From contig JAFLBR010000015.1 of the NCBI GenBank assembly GCA_017303795.1, positions 62,001 to 126,000 of the forward strand: a stretch of DNA of 64,000 nucleotides, in the 5' to 3' direction. Positions 9,135 to 19,026 of this stretch are shown piece after piece (the stretch's first letter is position 1; every line of letters starts with the position of its first letter). A program made the translations under genes and the position numbers. The notes beneath the pieces are model-generated. The model saw only the letters and a program-made list of their open reading frames with translations. It made no database searches and was not told the origin of the DNA. Source of the DNA: Cytophagales bacterium (GTDB lineage Bacteria > Bacteroidota > Bacteroidia > Cytophagales > Cyclobacteriaceae).

Positions 9135-11609
9135 ATGAAATATTTAGTACTCTCCCTTGCCCTTATTGTTTCGGTCAACGTATTGGCTCAACGAAAGAAA
9201 GAAACTCAACAAACACCCGAACCCGTAGTAAAACCTGCAGCTTCACCCATTGAATCAAAGATTGCCGGTCTTAAAAAGCATCCCGGCTTTGTAGAATTTT
9301 ATTATGACGAAAAGCAGGATAAGGTTCTGATTCTGATTGATAAGTTGAATACCGAGTTGCTGTATGTGGAATCCCTTACGGCTGGTGTAGGCTCAAACGA
9401 TATTGGTTTAGATCGCAATAAACTTGGGCGCGAGCGCATAGTTAAGTTTGAAAAGCGTGGTCCAAAAATCTTGATGATTGAACCCAACTATTCTTTCCGC
9501 GCCATTTCAAATGATGCTGCCGAACGCAAGGCTGTAGAAGAAGCGTTCGCACAATCGGTGTTGTGGGGCTTCACCGTTCTGGCCGAAGAAGGCGGCAAAG
9601 TATTGGTTGATGCTACTGATTTTCTTTTGCAGGATGCACACGATGTAGCGGGCACATTACGCAGAACGCAACAGGGAACTTATGCATTGGATAAATCGCG
9701 CTCAGCATTTTATTTACCGCGCACCAAAAACTTTCCGCAAAACACCGAGTTTGAAGTTACACTTACATTCACGGGTCAACCTACCGGTGCATTTGTTCGC
9801 GATGTGGTGCCTACGCCTTCCAGCATAACGGTGCGCGAACATCATTCATTTGTTCAGTTGCCCGATAACAACTATAAGCCCCGTAAGGCCGATCCGCGTG
9901 CGGGTTACTTTGGTATTTCGTATTATGATTATGCTACACCAATAAGCGAACCCATTGTAAAACGATTTATCGCCAGGCATCGACTTGAAAAGAAAGATCC
10001 GACAGCTGCAGTAAGTGAAGCAGTTGAACCTATAATTTATTATATGGATGCTGGTGCACCCGAACCTATTCGTTCGGCATTAATGGATGGTGCCCGTTGG
10101 TGGAATCAGGCATTTGAAGCAGCCGGTTACAAAGATGCGTTTCAGGTGAAAGTACTGCCCGAAGATGCTGACCCGATGGATGTACGATACAATGTTATCA
10201 ATTGGGTGCATCGCTCTACTCGCGGCTGGTCTTATGGCGCATCGGTAACTGATCCACGCACTGGTGAAATTATTAAAGGTCATGTTAATCTTGGTTCCTT
10301 ACGGGTGCGACAAGATTATCTGATTGCCGAAGGATTGCTTGCTCCATATGAAGATGGCAAACCGGTATCGAAAGAAATGGAACAAATGGCATTGGCGCGC
10401 TTACGTCAATTAGCGGCCCACGAAGTTGGCCACACCATTGGCATTGCACATGCGTATTCATCCAGTACAGAAAATCTGGCTTCTGTTATGGATTACCCAC
10501 ACCCGATAGCTGTATTGAAAGATGGTAAGATTGATTTAAGTAACGCGTACGATGATAAGATTGGAGCATTAGATAAAGTGATGGTGGCCTATGGCTATCA
10601 ACATTTTCCTAACGGAACAGATGAAGACAAAGCTTTGAATGATATAATTCAAAATTCGCTTAAGGCAGGGTTAACATTTTTATCCGATCAGGATGCGCGA
10701 CCAGTAGGAGGGGCACATCCTTTTGCACACTTGTGGGATAATGGAAAAGATCCGGCCGAAGAACTGGATCGGGTTTTGGAAGTACGCAACGTGGCGTTGA
10801 AAAATTTTGGTGAGCGCAACATTAAGCCAGGCGCACCTATGGCTACATTAGAAGAAGCATTGGTGCCAATTTATTTTTTCCATCGCTACCAAACCGAAGC
10901 AACAGCAAAGGTTATTGGAGGATTGAATTACCGCTATGCGTTGCGTGGCGATGGTCAACCGGTTGCTGAGTTGCTAACACCGCAAAAAGAATTAAAGGCG
11001 TTAGAGTCTTTGCTAAAAACAGTTCAACCTTCGGCATTGGCGTTGCCAGAAAGTTTATTGAAACAAATACCACCGCGACCTTTGGGTTATAGCCGCCACC
11101 GCGAATTGCTACGCGGAAAAACTGATTTAACATTCGATCCACTCGCGGCAGCAGAAACAGCCGCTGATCTTACTTTTGGTTTGATCTTACATCCGGCCCG
11201 TGCCAATCGGGTATTCGAACATCATTCGCGCGATGCACGGTTGCCAAGTTTGGAAAGTGTGATTGATAAAATGGTGAGTGCTACATTCAAAGCTCCTGCT
11301 CGTGGCGGTTATGAAGGGGCTATTCAGATGAGTATTAACTATGCGTTGTTTACCAATCTTACCAAACTGGCTCTGGACAAAGATGCATCGGCACCTGCGC
11401 GTGCTATTGTAAGCGCAAAACTAGATCAGCTAAAAGCTTGGTTGCAAACCCGACCTGCTACTGATGAGAGTTGGAAGGCTTACAACACTTACCTCGCACA
11501 ACTGGTACTCAAGTTTCAGGAAGCACCCGATGAGTTTAAGCAAGATGTGTTGTTAGCACCGCCTCCGGGCCAACCGATTGGAAGCACAGAAGAGTTTTGT
11601 GGGAATTGA
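9135..11609 (+). CDS. Secreted zinc-dependent metalloprotease (DUF5117/DUF4953 type)
   Basis: The 824-residue protein has a signal peptide (MKYLVLSLALIVSVNVLAQ) and the extended zinc motif HEVGHTIGIAH at 429-439, so three His ligands and a catalytic Glu are present as in metzincins. A Met-turn candidate (SVMDYP) follows about 20 residues later. The overall architecture (long N-terminal region, catalytic centre in the middle, C-terminal helical domain) fits the Bacteroidota zinc-dependent metalloproteases with DUF5117/DUF5118 regions. It is likely periplasmic or secreted. Monocistronic, with a strong terminator at 11632-11660. Confidence 0.87.
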   Translation: MKYLVLSLALIVSVNVLAQRKKETQQTPEPVVKPAASPIESKIAGLKKHPGFVEFYYDEKQDKVLILIDKLNTELLYVESLTAGVGSNDIGLDRNKLGRERIVKFEKRGPKILMIEPNYSFRAISNDAAERKAVEEAFAQSVLWGFTVLAEEGGKVLVDATDFLLQDAHDVAGTLRRTQQGTYALDKSRSAFYLPRTKNFPQNTEFEVTLTFTGQPTGAFVRDVVPTPSSITVREHHSFVQLPDNNYKPRKADPRAGYFGISYYDYATPISEPIVKRFIARHRLEKKDPTAAVSEAVEPIIYYMDAGAPEPIRSALMDGARWWNQAFEAAGYKDAFQVKVLPEDADPMDVRYNVINWVHRSTRGWSYGASVTDPRTGEIIKGHVNLGSLRVRQDYLIAEGLLAPYEDGKPVSKEMEQMALARLRQLAAHEVGHTIGIAHAYSSSTENLASVMDYPHPIAVLKDGKIDLSNAYDDKIGALDKVMVAYGYQHFPNGTDEDKALNDIIQNSLKAGLTFLSDQDARPVGGAHPFAHLWDNGKDPAEELDRVLEVRNVALKNFGERNIKPGAPMATLEEALVPIYFFHRYQTEATAKVIGGLNYRYALRGDGQPVAELLTPQKELKALESLLKTVQPSALALPESLLKQIPPRPLGYSRHRELLRGKTDLTFDPLAAAETAADLTFGLILHPARANRVFEHHSRDARLPSLESVIDKMVSATFKAPARGGYEGAIQMSINYALFTNLTKLALDKDASAPARAIVSAKLDQLKAWLQTRPATDESWKAYNTYLAQLVLKFQEAPDEFKQDVLLAPPPGQPIGSTEEFCGN

Positions 11610-11631
11610 CAAACATATAGTTCAAACAAAT

Positions 11632-11660
11632 AAAAAACGCTCCCATCAGGAGCGTTTTTT
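11632..11660. terminator. Bidirectional terminator
   Basis: Stem ACGCTCC (11637-11643) and GGAGCGT (11649-11655) with a CCATC-type loop, preceded by an A-run and followed by a T-run. It separates the metalloprotease from the convergent symporter gene and can serve both. Confidence 0.85.
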
Positions 11661-11682
11661 ATTATGCAATGTTTGTAATCAT

Positions 11683-13053
11683 TTACCCGCCAAACACATT
11701 AAACTGATTTAGAATTACAATCAGAATTACCAACGGACAAACATATTTAATAAAGAAGGTCCATACCTGAGCGGGTGTAACACCAGCAATTTTCTTTGTA
11801 TTGAAGTAAGGTGAGCCTTCGCTTATCTCGGCAATAACGCGTGCTGGTTTAATTATCCAACCAATGTACACGCATACAACTAGTGCTACGATCATAATGA
11901 ACAAAGTTCCCCATAAGAAGTCCATAATGTCCATAAAGCTGGTGATCTGCAATCCAAAAATATTTAAGGTCATGTTGGTTAAAGGCTCAAAAGCACCTTT
12001 GGATAAGGCAGCCGGAATCCCCACCACAAATGCGGTGATGGCAACTGTCCAGGCAGCTTTTTTACGGCTCCATTTCTTTTCATCCACCAGCCACGAGCCC
12101 GGCACTTCAATCATAGAAATAGTAGAAGTTAATGCGGCAATGGAAAGCAGCAAAAAGAAGAAAGCGCCTACAATATGTCCCCCAGGCATTTCATTAAAAA
12201 TGTGTGGTAAAATCTGAAACACCAGTGTTGGCCCTTGGTTAGGTTCCATACCAAATGCAAACACAGCGGGGAAAACCATGAGGCCACCCATTAATGCAAC
12301 ACCGGTATCCAACAAGCCAATCCATAAACTACTTTGTACAATGCTCTCTTTTTTGGAAAGGTATGAACCATAGGTAATCATAATACCCCAGCCTATGCTC
12401 ATGGAAAAGAAACATTGACTTAGCGCTTTCAGAAAAGTACTGGCATTTATTTTACTGAAATCCGGAACCAGATAATACTTAATACCTTCCATGGCACCAT
12501 CTAAGGTAACACTGCGAAGTATCACCACAAACACTAACACAAAAAGTATTGGCATTAAAATTTTAGATGCCTTTTCAATTCCTTTCGAAATATCTTTTGT
12601 TACGATTAACAAATTGATTCCTACAAAAAAAGCGAGCAGGCCAATTACCACCCAGCCATTCGCTTGAAAGTCGGCAAACGACATTTCCATTCCCGTAAGG
12701 GAAGTATAGATGTAGCCGATAGTCCAACCAGCAATAACACCATAATAACTGAGTACAAAAAAGCTAACCCCTAATGCCAGGATTGGGCCGATCATCCAGA
12801 ATTTATTGGCGCCCGTATCTCTGAATGCTCCTATCGGATTTTTCTTGGTCATGCGACCAAGTGCAACTTCATTAAATAAAAGGGGCAGGCCAATAACCAA
12901 CACGCAACAGAGGTAAACAAACACAAACGCACCGCCTCCGTTTTCACCGGTTAGGTAGGGGAAACGCCAGATGTTTCCGAGCCCCACAGCCGAACCCGCG
13001 GCTGCCATAATAAAACCAAACTTAGAACCAAACTGACCTCTGTTTGCAGACAT
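11683..13053 (-). CDS. Sodium-dependent transporter, NSS/SNF family
   Basis: The 456-residue polytopic membrane protein has the LeuT-fold signature of TM1, GSAVGLGNIWRFPYLTGENGGGAF (about residues 18-41), where the unwound helix and first sodium site lie. A second conserved stretch is SFFVLSYYGVIAGWTIGY in TM3. Bacterial members commonly cotransport sodium with amino acids; the substrate cannot be read from the sequence. The gene stands alone. Confidence 0.9.
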   Translation of the reverse strand: MSANRGQFGSKFGFIMAAAGSAVGLGNIWRFPYLTGENGGGAFVFVYLCCVLVIGLPLLFNEVALGRMTKKNPIGAFRDTGANKFWMIGPILALGVSFFVLSYYGVIAGWTIGYIYTSLTGMEMSFADFQANGWVVIGLLAFFVGINLLIVTKDISKGIEKASKILMPILFVLVFVVILRSVTLDGAMEGIKYYLVPDFSKINASTFLKALSQCFFSMSIGWGIMITYGSYLSKKESIVQSSLWIGLLDTGVALMGGLMVFPAVFAFGMEPNQGPTLVFQILPHIFNEMPGGHIVGAFFFLLLSIAALTSTISMIEVPGSWLVDEKKWSRKKAAWTVAITAFVVGIPAALSKGAFEPLTNMTLNIFGLQITSFMDIMDFLWGTLFIMIVALVVCVYIGWIIKPARVIAEISEGSPYFNTKKIAGVTPAQVWTFFIKYVCPLVILIVILNQFNVFGG

Positions 13054-13136
13054 ATGCGCAAGATTAAATTAATGTTACCCGCGAAGATTGGTAAATTAAT
13101 TTTATTGCCCAATACGGGCCGATGTGAATGGCATAA

Positions 13137-14033
13137 TTACCTGCGTAGCTGTGCGGCCAGTACGCCTAATCCTTCGGTAAAAGTGTGTGGTTTATAACCC
13201 AGCTCTTGTTGTGCTTTCGCGATGATGAAACCAGTTTTGGGTGGACGCTTTGCTGGTTGCGTAAATGTGGAGGAGTCTGCCGGTTTGATTAGCGCTTTGT
13301 TCAGGTTAAAATATTCCGCAGTTTGATTGGCTATCTCAAATGGAGTTAGCATTTCCTTGCCGGAGATATGATAAATGCCTTTTGCTTTTTGTGATGCCGC
13401 CAGGTAACAACCCATAGCCAGGTCTTCAGCAAGGGTAGGCGTGCGCCACTGGTCGTTCACCACGTTAATTGTTTTTCCTTCTTCCAGGTTTTTCTTTACC
13501 CATAACACAATGTTGCTGCGACTCATATCAGGTGTAACACCATACACTAATACGGTGCGTAGAATGGCCCAGTTAATTTTACTTTGTTGAATCAGTTTTT
13601 CACCAGCCAGTTTACTTTCGCCATAATAATTAACCGGATTGGGAATAGCCGTTTCATCTAATGGCCCGTACGTTCCATCAAAAATAAAATCGGTAGAAAC
13701 ATGCACCAGATGTGCATTAGCTTGCGCACAAGCTTCAATAATGTTCTCTACGCCATGCACATTTGCGCTCCAGCATTTTTCACGTTCGGTTTCGCATTGG
13801 TCAACCTGCGTCATCGCGGCAGCGTGAATAACCACATCAGTTCGTGTGTCTTTAACTACACTAATCGTTTGCGCTTTGTCAGTAATATGGAGTTCTGCAA
13901 AATAAACTCCTGCCGGTATGTCTGCTGGTTTTTTTCTGGCTGTAGCGATTGTTATTACATCACCTCTGTAAGCTAATAGCTGAACGAGTTTGTACCCTAA
14001 CAATCCGTTTGCTCCTGTAATAAGAATACGCAT
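13137..14033 (-). CDS. NAD-dependent epimerase/dehydratase, RmlD-like sugar nucleotide reductase
   Basis: The 298-residue extended SDR has the Rossmann motif GANGLLG (7-13), a catalytic STD region (HVSTDFIFDG, 111-120) and YxxxK as YGESK (137-141). It most resembles dTDP-4-dehydrorhamnose reductase, which makes dTDP-L-rhamnose for surface polysaccharides, but rmlABC are not adjacent, so a generic SDR remains possible. Its ATG overlaps the stop of the cyclophilin gene (TAATG), so it is cotranscribed with it. Confidence 0.75.
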   Translation of the reverse strand: MRILITGANGLLGYKLVQLLAYRGDVITIATARKKPADIPAGVYFAELHITDKAQTISVVKDTRTDVVIHAAAMTQVDQCETEREKCWSANVHGVENIIEACAQANAHLVHVSTDFIFDGTYGPLDETAIPNPVNYYGESKLAGEKLIQQSKINWAILRTVLVYGVTPDMSRSNIVLWVKKNLEEGKTINVVNDQWRTPTLAEDLAMGCYLAASQKAKGIYHISGKEMLTPFEIANQTAEYFNLNKALIKPADSSTFTQPAKRPPKTGFIIAKAQQELGYKPHTFTEGLGVLAAQLRR

Positions 14034-14905
14034 TACTGATTGGGGTAAGTGTAGCCGTAAAGTTCGGTAATCTTTTTTCGCGGAAGTTCTTCTACGATAA
14101 CCGTCATGCGAATGTCTTCAACCGGACGATTGCGTTCATCTACCTGGATTGCGGCAATTTTATCAATCACATCCAAACCACTAATCACTCTACCAAATAC
14201 CGTGTAATCGCCATCCAAATGCGGAGCGCCACCGATGGTAGTATAGGCTTTTAATTTTTCGGGTGATACCTCTTTATAAATTTTTTCCCCGGTCATTTTT
14301 TCGATGTGTGGCACAAGACTATAAACTTTGCGTTGATAAGCTTGCATATCGCCTGTCATATAAAGTTGATTGAGAGAATCAATGAGCGGTTGGTTAGATT
14401 GGTCTTGAAAAATTTTTTGAAAACCAGCGTTTAGTTTAAATTGATCAATTCGTAATGCATCGGCATCGCCAGTTGGAATTACTGTTCCTTGTACAATATA
14501 AAACTGGCTTCCGCTAGATGCTTTGGTGGGATTTTGATTATCGGGAACACGAGCAGCCGACAAAGCTCCTTTATCATGTATGAATTTTGGATTGAATTCA
14601 GCAGGGATTGTATAGCCAGGGTTGCCCACACCTAACTCTTGGCCTGGCACTGCATTTCTCGAATCAGGATCGCCCCCCTGAATCATAAAGCCTTGCATTA
14701 CCCGATGAAACAACAAATCATTATAAAATCCTTCTTTGGCTAGTTTGATAAAATTCTCTTTGTGTTTGGGAGTTTCATCGTACAAGATTGCTACCATATC
14801 GCCTTGAGTGGTTTTAATGGTAATAACAGTATCGTTTTTGTCGCCAGCGCATTGGCTTAAAAACAATAAGCCTATACACGCGATAGGAGTTAATAAACGC
14901 TTCAT
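14033..14905 (-). CDS. Cyclophilin-type peptidyl-prolyl isomerase lipoprotein
   Basis: The 290-residue protein carries a lipoprotein signal peptide ending in a LFLSQC lipobox (Cys19). The cyclophilin fold shows FHRVMQGFMIQGGDPDS, SSGSQFYIVQG and VFGRVISGLDVIDKIAAIQVD. It would catalyse proline isomerisation in periplasmic or membrane-anchored substrates. Relative to minimal cyclophilins it carries an insertion of about 70 residues (roughly 150-220) between the FYIVQG strand and the final strands. Operon: GlmU-like, HolB, cyclophilin, RmlD-like. Confidence 0.9.
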   Translation of the reverse strand: MKRLLTPIACIGLLFLSQCAGDKNDTVITIKTTQGDMVAILYDETPKHKENFIKLAKEGFYNDLLFHRVMQGFMIQGGDPDSRNAVPGQELGVGNPGYTIPAEFNPKFIHDKGALSAARVPDNQNPTKASSGSQFYIVQGTVIPTGDADALRIDQFKLNAGFQKIFQDQSNQPLIDSLNQLYMTGDMQAYQRKVYSLVPHIEKMTGEKIYKEVSPEKLKAYTTIGGAPHLDGDYTVFGRVISGLDVIDKIAAIQVDERNRPVEDIRMTVIVEELPRKKITELYGYTYPNQ

Positions 14906-14911
14906 ATAAAA

Positions 14912-16039
14912 TTAGTTCGGGTTAAGTACGTTGGCAATTTGTAGGGATAAATCGAGAAAAATCATTTTAGCACTTCCGTTTCGTTCAAGATGGTAATGAG
15001 CGCCACTGATGAGTGAGTTAACGGATGCAATTTTATCTACATTCATTACTTTACTGAAATCTTTTACAAACTTCAGTTCACCACTTTTTGCGCGGCTTAT
15101 TGCTTCTGCTCCGCTGTGATGTAGTAATGTTTCGCGCATCAAGCCAAGTCCATAGAGAAATAAATTGCGCTGATTCAGTTTATCCAGATCATGAAAGTCA
15201 TCGGCAAAGGCAACGAGTTTACCATAGTCGCGCTTAAAGCATGAGCGCATCCAATCAGCAAACTTATCGGAATAATGATCGTCTTCGCTACTCGTTAATT
15301 TAATGGCGAGATTCAGGTTGCCATCAGCCAATTGCATAATCTCTTGCTTACGCTCTTCTTTTACCGAAAACTTTTGTTCGAGATAAGCACCAAGTTCATC
15401 ATCGGTAAGCAACGGTACCTGCACCAACTGCGTGCGCGATAAAACAGTAGGCAACAATCGCTCGGCTGCATTACTAACCAATAGAAAAAAAGTATTGGCC
15501 GGTGGTTCTTCTAAAATTTTAAGAATACCGTTGGCTGCCGATTGATGCATAAGCTCCGGTTGCCAGATCAGCATCACTTTGTATTTGCTTTCAAACGATT
15601 TCAGCGAAAGCGTGCGTATAATTTCACGACTGGTTTCTACCGAAATAGAAGCAGGCTTATCTTCTCCTTCGTATTGATTAATCCAACCGGTTAAATCATC
15701 GAACGGTTGATTCAATAAAAAGCTTCGCCACAGTTTTAAGGTTTCGGCTTTTACCTGATCGGCCTCTTCGCTTTTAGGTATTGATCGAAATGGAAAAACA
15801 AAACTGGTATCTGGGTGAATGTACTTGAGATTTTTACTACACGCTGCACACGTGCCGCAGCAATCATTTTCGCCTTTATTTTCGCAATGCAGATACGTTG
15901 CATACGCCAAAGCCAATGGCAGGTTTAACGCTCCGGGTTTCCCCAAAAACAATTGTGCGTGGGCAATGTGATTTTGTTTTACTGAATCAATCAGTCGGGC
16001 TTTTATATCTGCTAATCCTGGAATGTCAGCGAATTTCAC
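14912..16039 (-). CDS. holB: DNA polymerase III delta' subunit-like clamp-loader ATPase
   Basis: About 375 residues from the GTG at 16039, which begins NVKFADIPGLADIKARL-type sequence; starts further upstream would overlap the GlmU-like gene. The AAA+ fold shows a degenerate P-loop (LFLGKPGALNLPLALA), a Cys zinc module (CENKGENDCCGTCAAC), a Walker B-like region with LEEPPANTFFLLVSN and an SRT sensor (VLSRTQLVQVP). A non-hydrolysing P-loop is expected for delta', the stator of the clamp loader that opens the sliding clamp during replication. It sits 6 bp upstream of the cyclophilin gene. Confidence 0.85.
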   Translation of the reverse strand: MKFADIPGLADIKARLIDSVKQNHIAHAQLFLGKPGALNLPLALAYATYLHCENKGENDCCGTCAACSKNLKYIHPDTSFVFPFRSIPKSEEADQVKAETLKLWRSFLLNQPFDDLTGWINQYEGEDKPASISVETSREIIRTLSLKSFESKYKVMLIWQPELMHQSAANGILKILEEPPANTFFLLVSNAAERLLPTVLSRTQLVQVPLLTDDELGAYLEQKFSVKEERKQEIMQLADGNLNLAIKLTSSEDDHYSDKFADWMRSCFKRDYGKLVAFADDFHDLDKLNQRNLFLYGLGLMRETLLHHSGAEAISRAKSGELKFVKDFSKVMNVDKIASVNSLISGAHYHLERNGSAKMIFLDLSLQIANVLNPN

Positions 16040-16049
16040 GTTCAGTTGG

Positions 16050-17240
16050 TTATGATTTCTTTTCCCACACACGGTAGTGTGCAGAATCATCAAATACTTT
16101 TTTCAGAATCGCTTTGTCGACCTCGCTCAGCGCAATGTTTCTTCGCTCCATCGCTTTAGCGGCCGTATCTAATGCTTTGTTAAGTTGGTAAGTGGTAAAG
16201 CCAGCCGCGCCACCCCACGCAAAGGATGGAATAAAATTACGGGGATAGCCATCGCCAAAAATGCTGGCGCTTACACCCACTACAGTGCCCGAGTTAAACA
16301 TAGTATTGATGCCGCACTTGCTATGATCGCCCAACATTAATCCGCAAAACATTAAACCGGTGTCTTTAAATCCACCGTTGGCATAACTCCAGAGTTTAAT
16401 GTTTTCGTAATTGTTTTTCAGGTTAGAGGTGTTGGTATCAGCACCAATGTTACACCACTCGCCCAAAACAGAATTACCCAAAAAGCCATCGTGTGCCTTG
16501 TTGCTGTAACCAAAAATTACCGAGTTACTTACTTCACCACCAATTTTAGAGAAAGGCCCAACGGTAGTATCGCCTCGCACTTTAGCACCCATATTTACAT
16601 GTGACTCTTCACATAATGCAAACGGTCCACGAATAAGTGAACCTTCCTGAACAAAAGAATTTTTCCCGAGGTAGATCGGTCCATTCTCGGCATTCAAAAC
16701 AGTAGCCCGTACTTTGGCGCCTTCTTCCAGAAAAATCTGAGATGGATTATAAGTTCGGGTATGATCATCATTTAAAGAAGCAGATTTTCTTCCGGCTGTA
16801 ATCAATTCAAAATCTGCGCGAATCTGCGCGCCATTGTGCTGATAAATTTTCCAAACCTGATCGATCAGCGTAAGCGATGCAGCAAATACTTGTTTAGTTT
16901 TTAAGCTGAGATCTTGAAGTTTTGTTTCTGTAGTTCGAACTGCAATGAGTAAGCCATCTTGTACTAAAATCTCTTCAGACTTTAGATTTAGAATTGTTTT
17001 GGCAAGTTCCGTAGTAGGGCACACTGCTCCGTTAATCCACAGGTTGTCGGTGCTAGTTTTTAAAGTGAATTTTTCGCTGAGGTAATTTTCCGTAGCAAAT
17101 GATCCTTTCAGGCGCAGGTGTTTCTCCCATTTTTCACGAATGGTAAGAATGCCGATGCGGATGTCGGCAACCGGCCGGGTGAACGTGAAGGGTAGGAGGT
17201 TCTGGCGAATTTCCGGATGATCGAACAGAATCAGATTCAT
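16050..17240 (-). CDS. GlmU-like putative sugar nucleotidyltransferase
   Basis: The 396-residue protein has an N-terminal domain reminiscent of nucleotidyltransferases (MNLILFDHPEIRQNLLPFTFTRPVADIRIGILTIREKWEKHL) and a C-terminal left-handed parallel beta-helix with hexapeptide repeats (about 185-330: IFLEEGAKVRATVLN, GAKVRGDTTVGPFSKIGGE). This is the 'GlmU family' protein of Bacteroidota. The pyrophosphorylase signature loop GxGxxGTR is not evident, so the true substrate is unclear. It heads the four-gene minus-strand operon down to RmlD. Confidence 0.75.
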   Translation of the reverse strand: MNLILFDHPEIRQNLLPFTFTRPVADIRIGILTIREKWEKHLRLKGSFATENYLSEKFTLKTSTDNLWINGAVCPTTELAKTILNLKSEEILVQDGLLIAVRTTETKLQDLSLKTKQVFAASLTLIDQVWKIYQHNGAQIRADFELITAGRKSASLNDDHTRTYNPSQIFLEEGAKVRATVLNAENGPIYLGKNSFVQEGSLIRGPFALCEESHVNMGAKVRGDTTVGPFSKIGGEVSNSVIFGYSNKAHDGFLGNSVLGEWCNIGADTNTSNLKNNYENIKLWSYANGGFKDTGLMFCGLMLGDHSKCGINTMFNSGTVVGVSASIFGDGYPRNFIPSFAWGGAAGFTTYQLNKALDTAAKAMERRNIALSEVDKAILKKVFDDSAHYRVWEKKS

Positions 17241-17421
17241 GCCGCTAAAATATATAATGTTTGATGATTAGGGCCGAAAAATCAGAATTTGCAACATGTA
17301 GAATTAGAAAAATGAAAACTTGCTGAAAATCTTACATTTAGAGTAAAATGGTGAGGCTTTTTCGAGAATAATTAATTCCATTTGCTATAGCTTTCACGTG
17401 ATAATTTAAACCAATACTATT

Positions 17422-18043
17422 ATGAGAAAGAAAATTGTTTTATTAATGTTTTCATGTTTTCATGTTTTCATGTTCGAATGAGCAAGAGCTAAAACCTGAA
17501 GTAAAAATTTTACGGGAAGATTGGCACAGATTGGTTAATATCAATTATGTAGCTCAGAATGAACCAGTCCACACCAAAGTTAAAAATTTTATTACCAAGA
17601 ATAATTTAGGAAGGAACTATGAACTGACCTTCTCCAATGAGACAATTCATTTTTTAAACGATGGGTTTTCGCAAATTCTAACCTCTACTAAAAACCGAAA
17701 CGAATATCTTGTAGTTACTGCGTTATCGACTGGTAGCCTATCTTATTTTTTTGTTGCGCAACAAGATCAAATATTTTCTTTTTCAACTGAAAACTCAAAG
17801 TTATTTGAGTTCAATGCAACCGATAAAAGGGTGACACTTTCTAGAGTCGATGCATATCCTGGAAACTGCAACCAATTAGGTCCCCGTAGACGAGGAGAAG
17901 CGTATGGAGATTGTTTTGTTAGAAACTGGCAAAATTTCTGTTGTGATTTTGATGGCTGTGCTGCGCAATTTGCGACAGGTCAACTTGTAGCTATTGCTAT
18001 AGGCCTAGAATGCTTAGTGGAACGAGAAATAGCTCCAGCATAA
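17422..18043 (+). CDS. Cys-rich lipoprotein, out of frame because of an 8-bp tandem repeat
   Basis: From ATG 17422 the frame reads MRKKIVLLMF SC and then hits TGA at 17479 because ATGTTTTC is present three times (17446-17469). With a single copy the same start would read MRKKIVLLMFSCSNEQELKPE, a textbook lipoprotein signal with lipobox LMFSC, continuing into the 193-residue open frame that now begins at the internal ATG 17462. The C-terminal third is Cys-rich (GNCNQLG, YGDCFVRNW, NFCCDFDGC, GLECLV: seven Cys), suggesting disulfides after export. No family is recognised. Copy-number change of the repeat would switch export on or off. A sequencing artefact is less likely for three perfect copies but not excluded. 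Confidence 0.65.
17446..17474 (+). repeat. 8-bp tandem repeat ATGTTTTC, three copies plus a partial copy
   Basis: Perfect units at 17446-17453, 17454-17461 and 17462-17469, followed by ATGTT. The unit length is not a multiple of three and lies inside a signal-peptide coding region, which is the arrangement of contingency loci that vary by slipped-strand mispairing. One or four copies would keep the lipoprotein in frame; three do not. Confidence 0.85.
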
Positions 18044-18085
18044 ACATAGTTATTTTAAATTCAAATAAAATTAAACTCTTATAAT

Positions 18086-18277
18086 ATGAAAAATTCAATC
18101 TTACTAATTTGGTTTATTTTGATCTTCGTCCTAATAGTAGTAGGAGCGATTCTTAAAATTGAAGGCAGCCGCGAATTGAGCAGAGTGTTTTTGTTATCTG
18201 GATTAGCTGGTCTTTTATTTAGTCTTGTCTACCTCGTCATAAAGAATTCTAAGTCATCTGTGAAATCTAGTAAGTAA
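18086..18277 (+). CDS. Small two-helix membrane protein
   Basis: A 63-residue protein with two predicted helices (about 5-24 and 35-53) and a basic Ser/Lys-rich tail. It follows the Cys-rich lipoprotein on the same strand after 42 bp and may be cotranscribed. It resembles short GldL-like or immunity-like membrane proteins in composition only; no function can be assigned. Confidence 0.6.
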   Translation: MKNSILLIWFILIFVLIVVGAILKIEGSRELSRVFLLSGLAGLLFSLVYLVIKNSKSSVKSSK

Positions 18278-18606
18278 GCATAATACAATTATTCCTTAAA
18301 TAATGATATTTTTAACGTAAAGAATGGGGGCTTAAGAAAGTCGCTGCTTCGAAGGTGATAATGATTGACTTTGGTGTATCATCCATAGGGAAATTCATCC
18401 AGATATAAACTCGGTTGCTTCTTTCGGATTTATTTCTTTTTCTATTGTAGCCTTGAATTATGGTTCCAACCTCAGGACATTCACCAACATAAAGTTATTT
18501 TTCTTGTGTTGGATTACTGAGGTTGGATATCCATTTTCATCTTAACGAACTTGGGGCAGGCTTAGTGAAATTGGTTACTTGAAACTCTAAGTAAATAAAT
18601 ACCCTA
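18278..18606. other. Gene-free stretch with no recognisable element
   Basis: About 330 bp between the small membrane protein and the rpmE2 terminator. I see no open frame of useful length, no strong palindrome and no promoter match. It may hold decayed coding sequence, but nothing supports a specific call. Confidence 0.4.
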
Positions 18607-18634
18607 GAAAAAAGGTCTCGGAAACCGAGACCTT
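18607..18634 (-). terminator. Terminator of rpmE2
   Basis: A perfect 10-bp stem AAGGTCTCGG (18612-18621) / CCGAGACCTT (18625-18634) with AAA loop. On the minus strand it is followed by a T-run (A's at 18607-18613). It lies just after the rpmE2 stop. Confidence 0.85.
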
Positions 18635-18659
18635 GAAACAAAATGCGCTAAGAAGAATC

Positions 18660-18905
18660 TTACTTTTTACCGTATTTCTTCTGGAATTTCTCTACGCGAC
18701 CAGCAGTATCCACAAACATTTTCTTGCCTGTAAAGAACGGATGCGAAGCAGAGCTTACTTCCACTTTAATTACCGGATACTCCTTGCCGTCTTCCCACTT
18801 AATAGTTTCTTTCGGCACTGAGGTTGAGCGGCTCAAAAACTTGAAATCGCTGGTTGTATCCCAGAAAACCACTTGCTTATACTCAGGGTGAATGCTTTTT
18901 TTCAT
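18660..18905 (-). CDS. rpmE2: 50S ribosomal protein L31 type B
   Basis: The 81-residue protein has the hallmarks of type B L31: [28 protein letters not shown] at the start, [12 protein letters not shown] in the middle, [11 protein letters not shown] at the end. It has no Cys residues, so it is the zinc-independent paralog. Monocistronic with its own terminator. Confidence 0.96.
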   Translation of the reverse strand: MKKSIHPEYKQVVFWDTTSDFKFLSRSTSVPKETIKWEDGKEYPVIKVEVSSASHPFFTGKKMFVDTAGRVEKFQKKYGKK

Positions 18906-19026
18906 AATTCTCTTCGATTCTTAAAGGACTGCAAAAGTAGAAAAACCAACCCGATTTGCAAGGCGCAGGGCAGCAATTTGGGCAAAAAATGGAAAGGTTG
19001 TAATTTGGAACCAAAATGGAACCATT

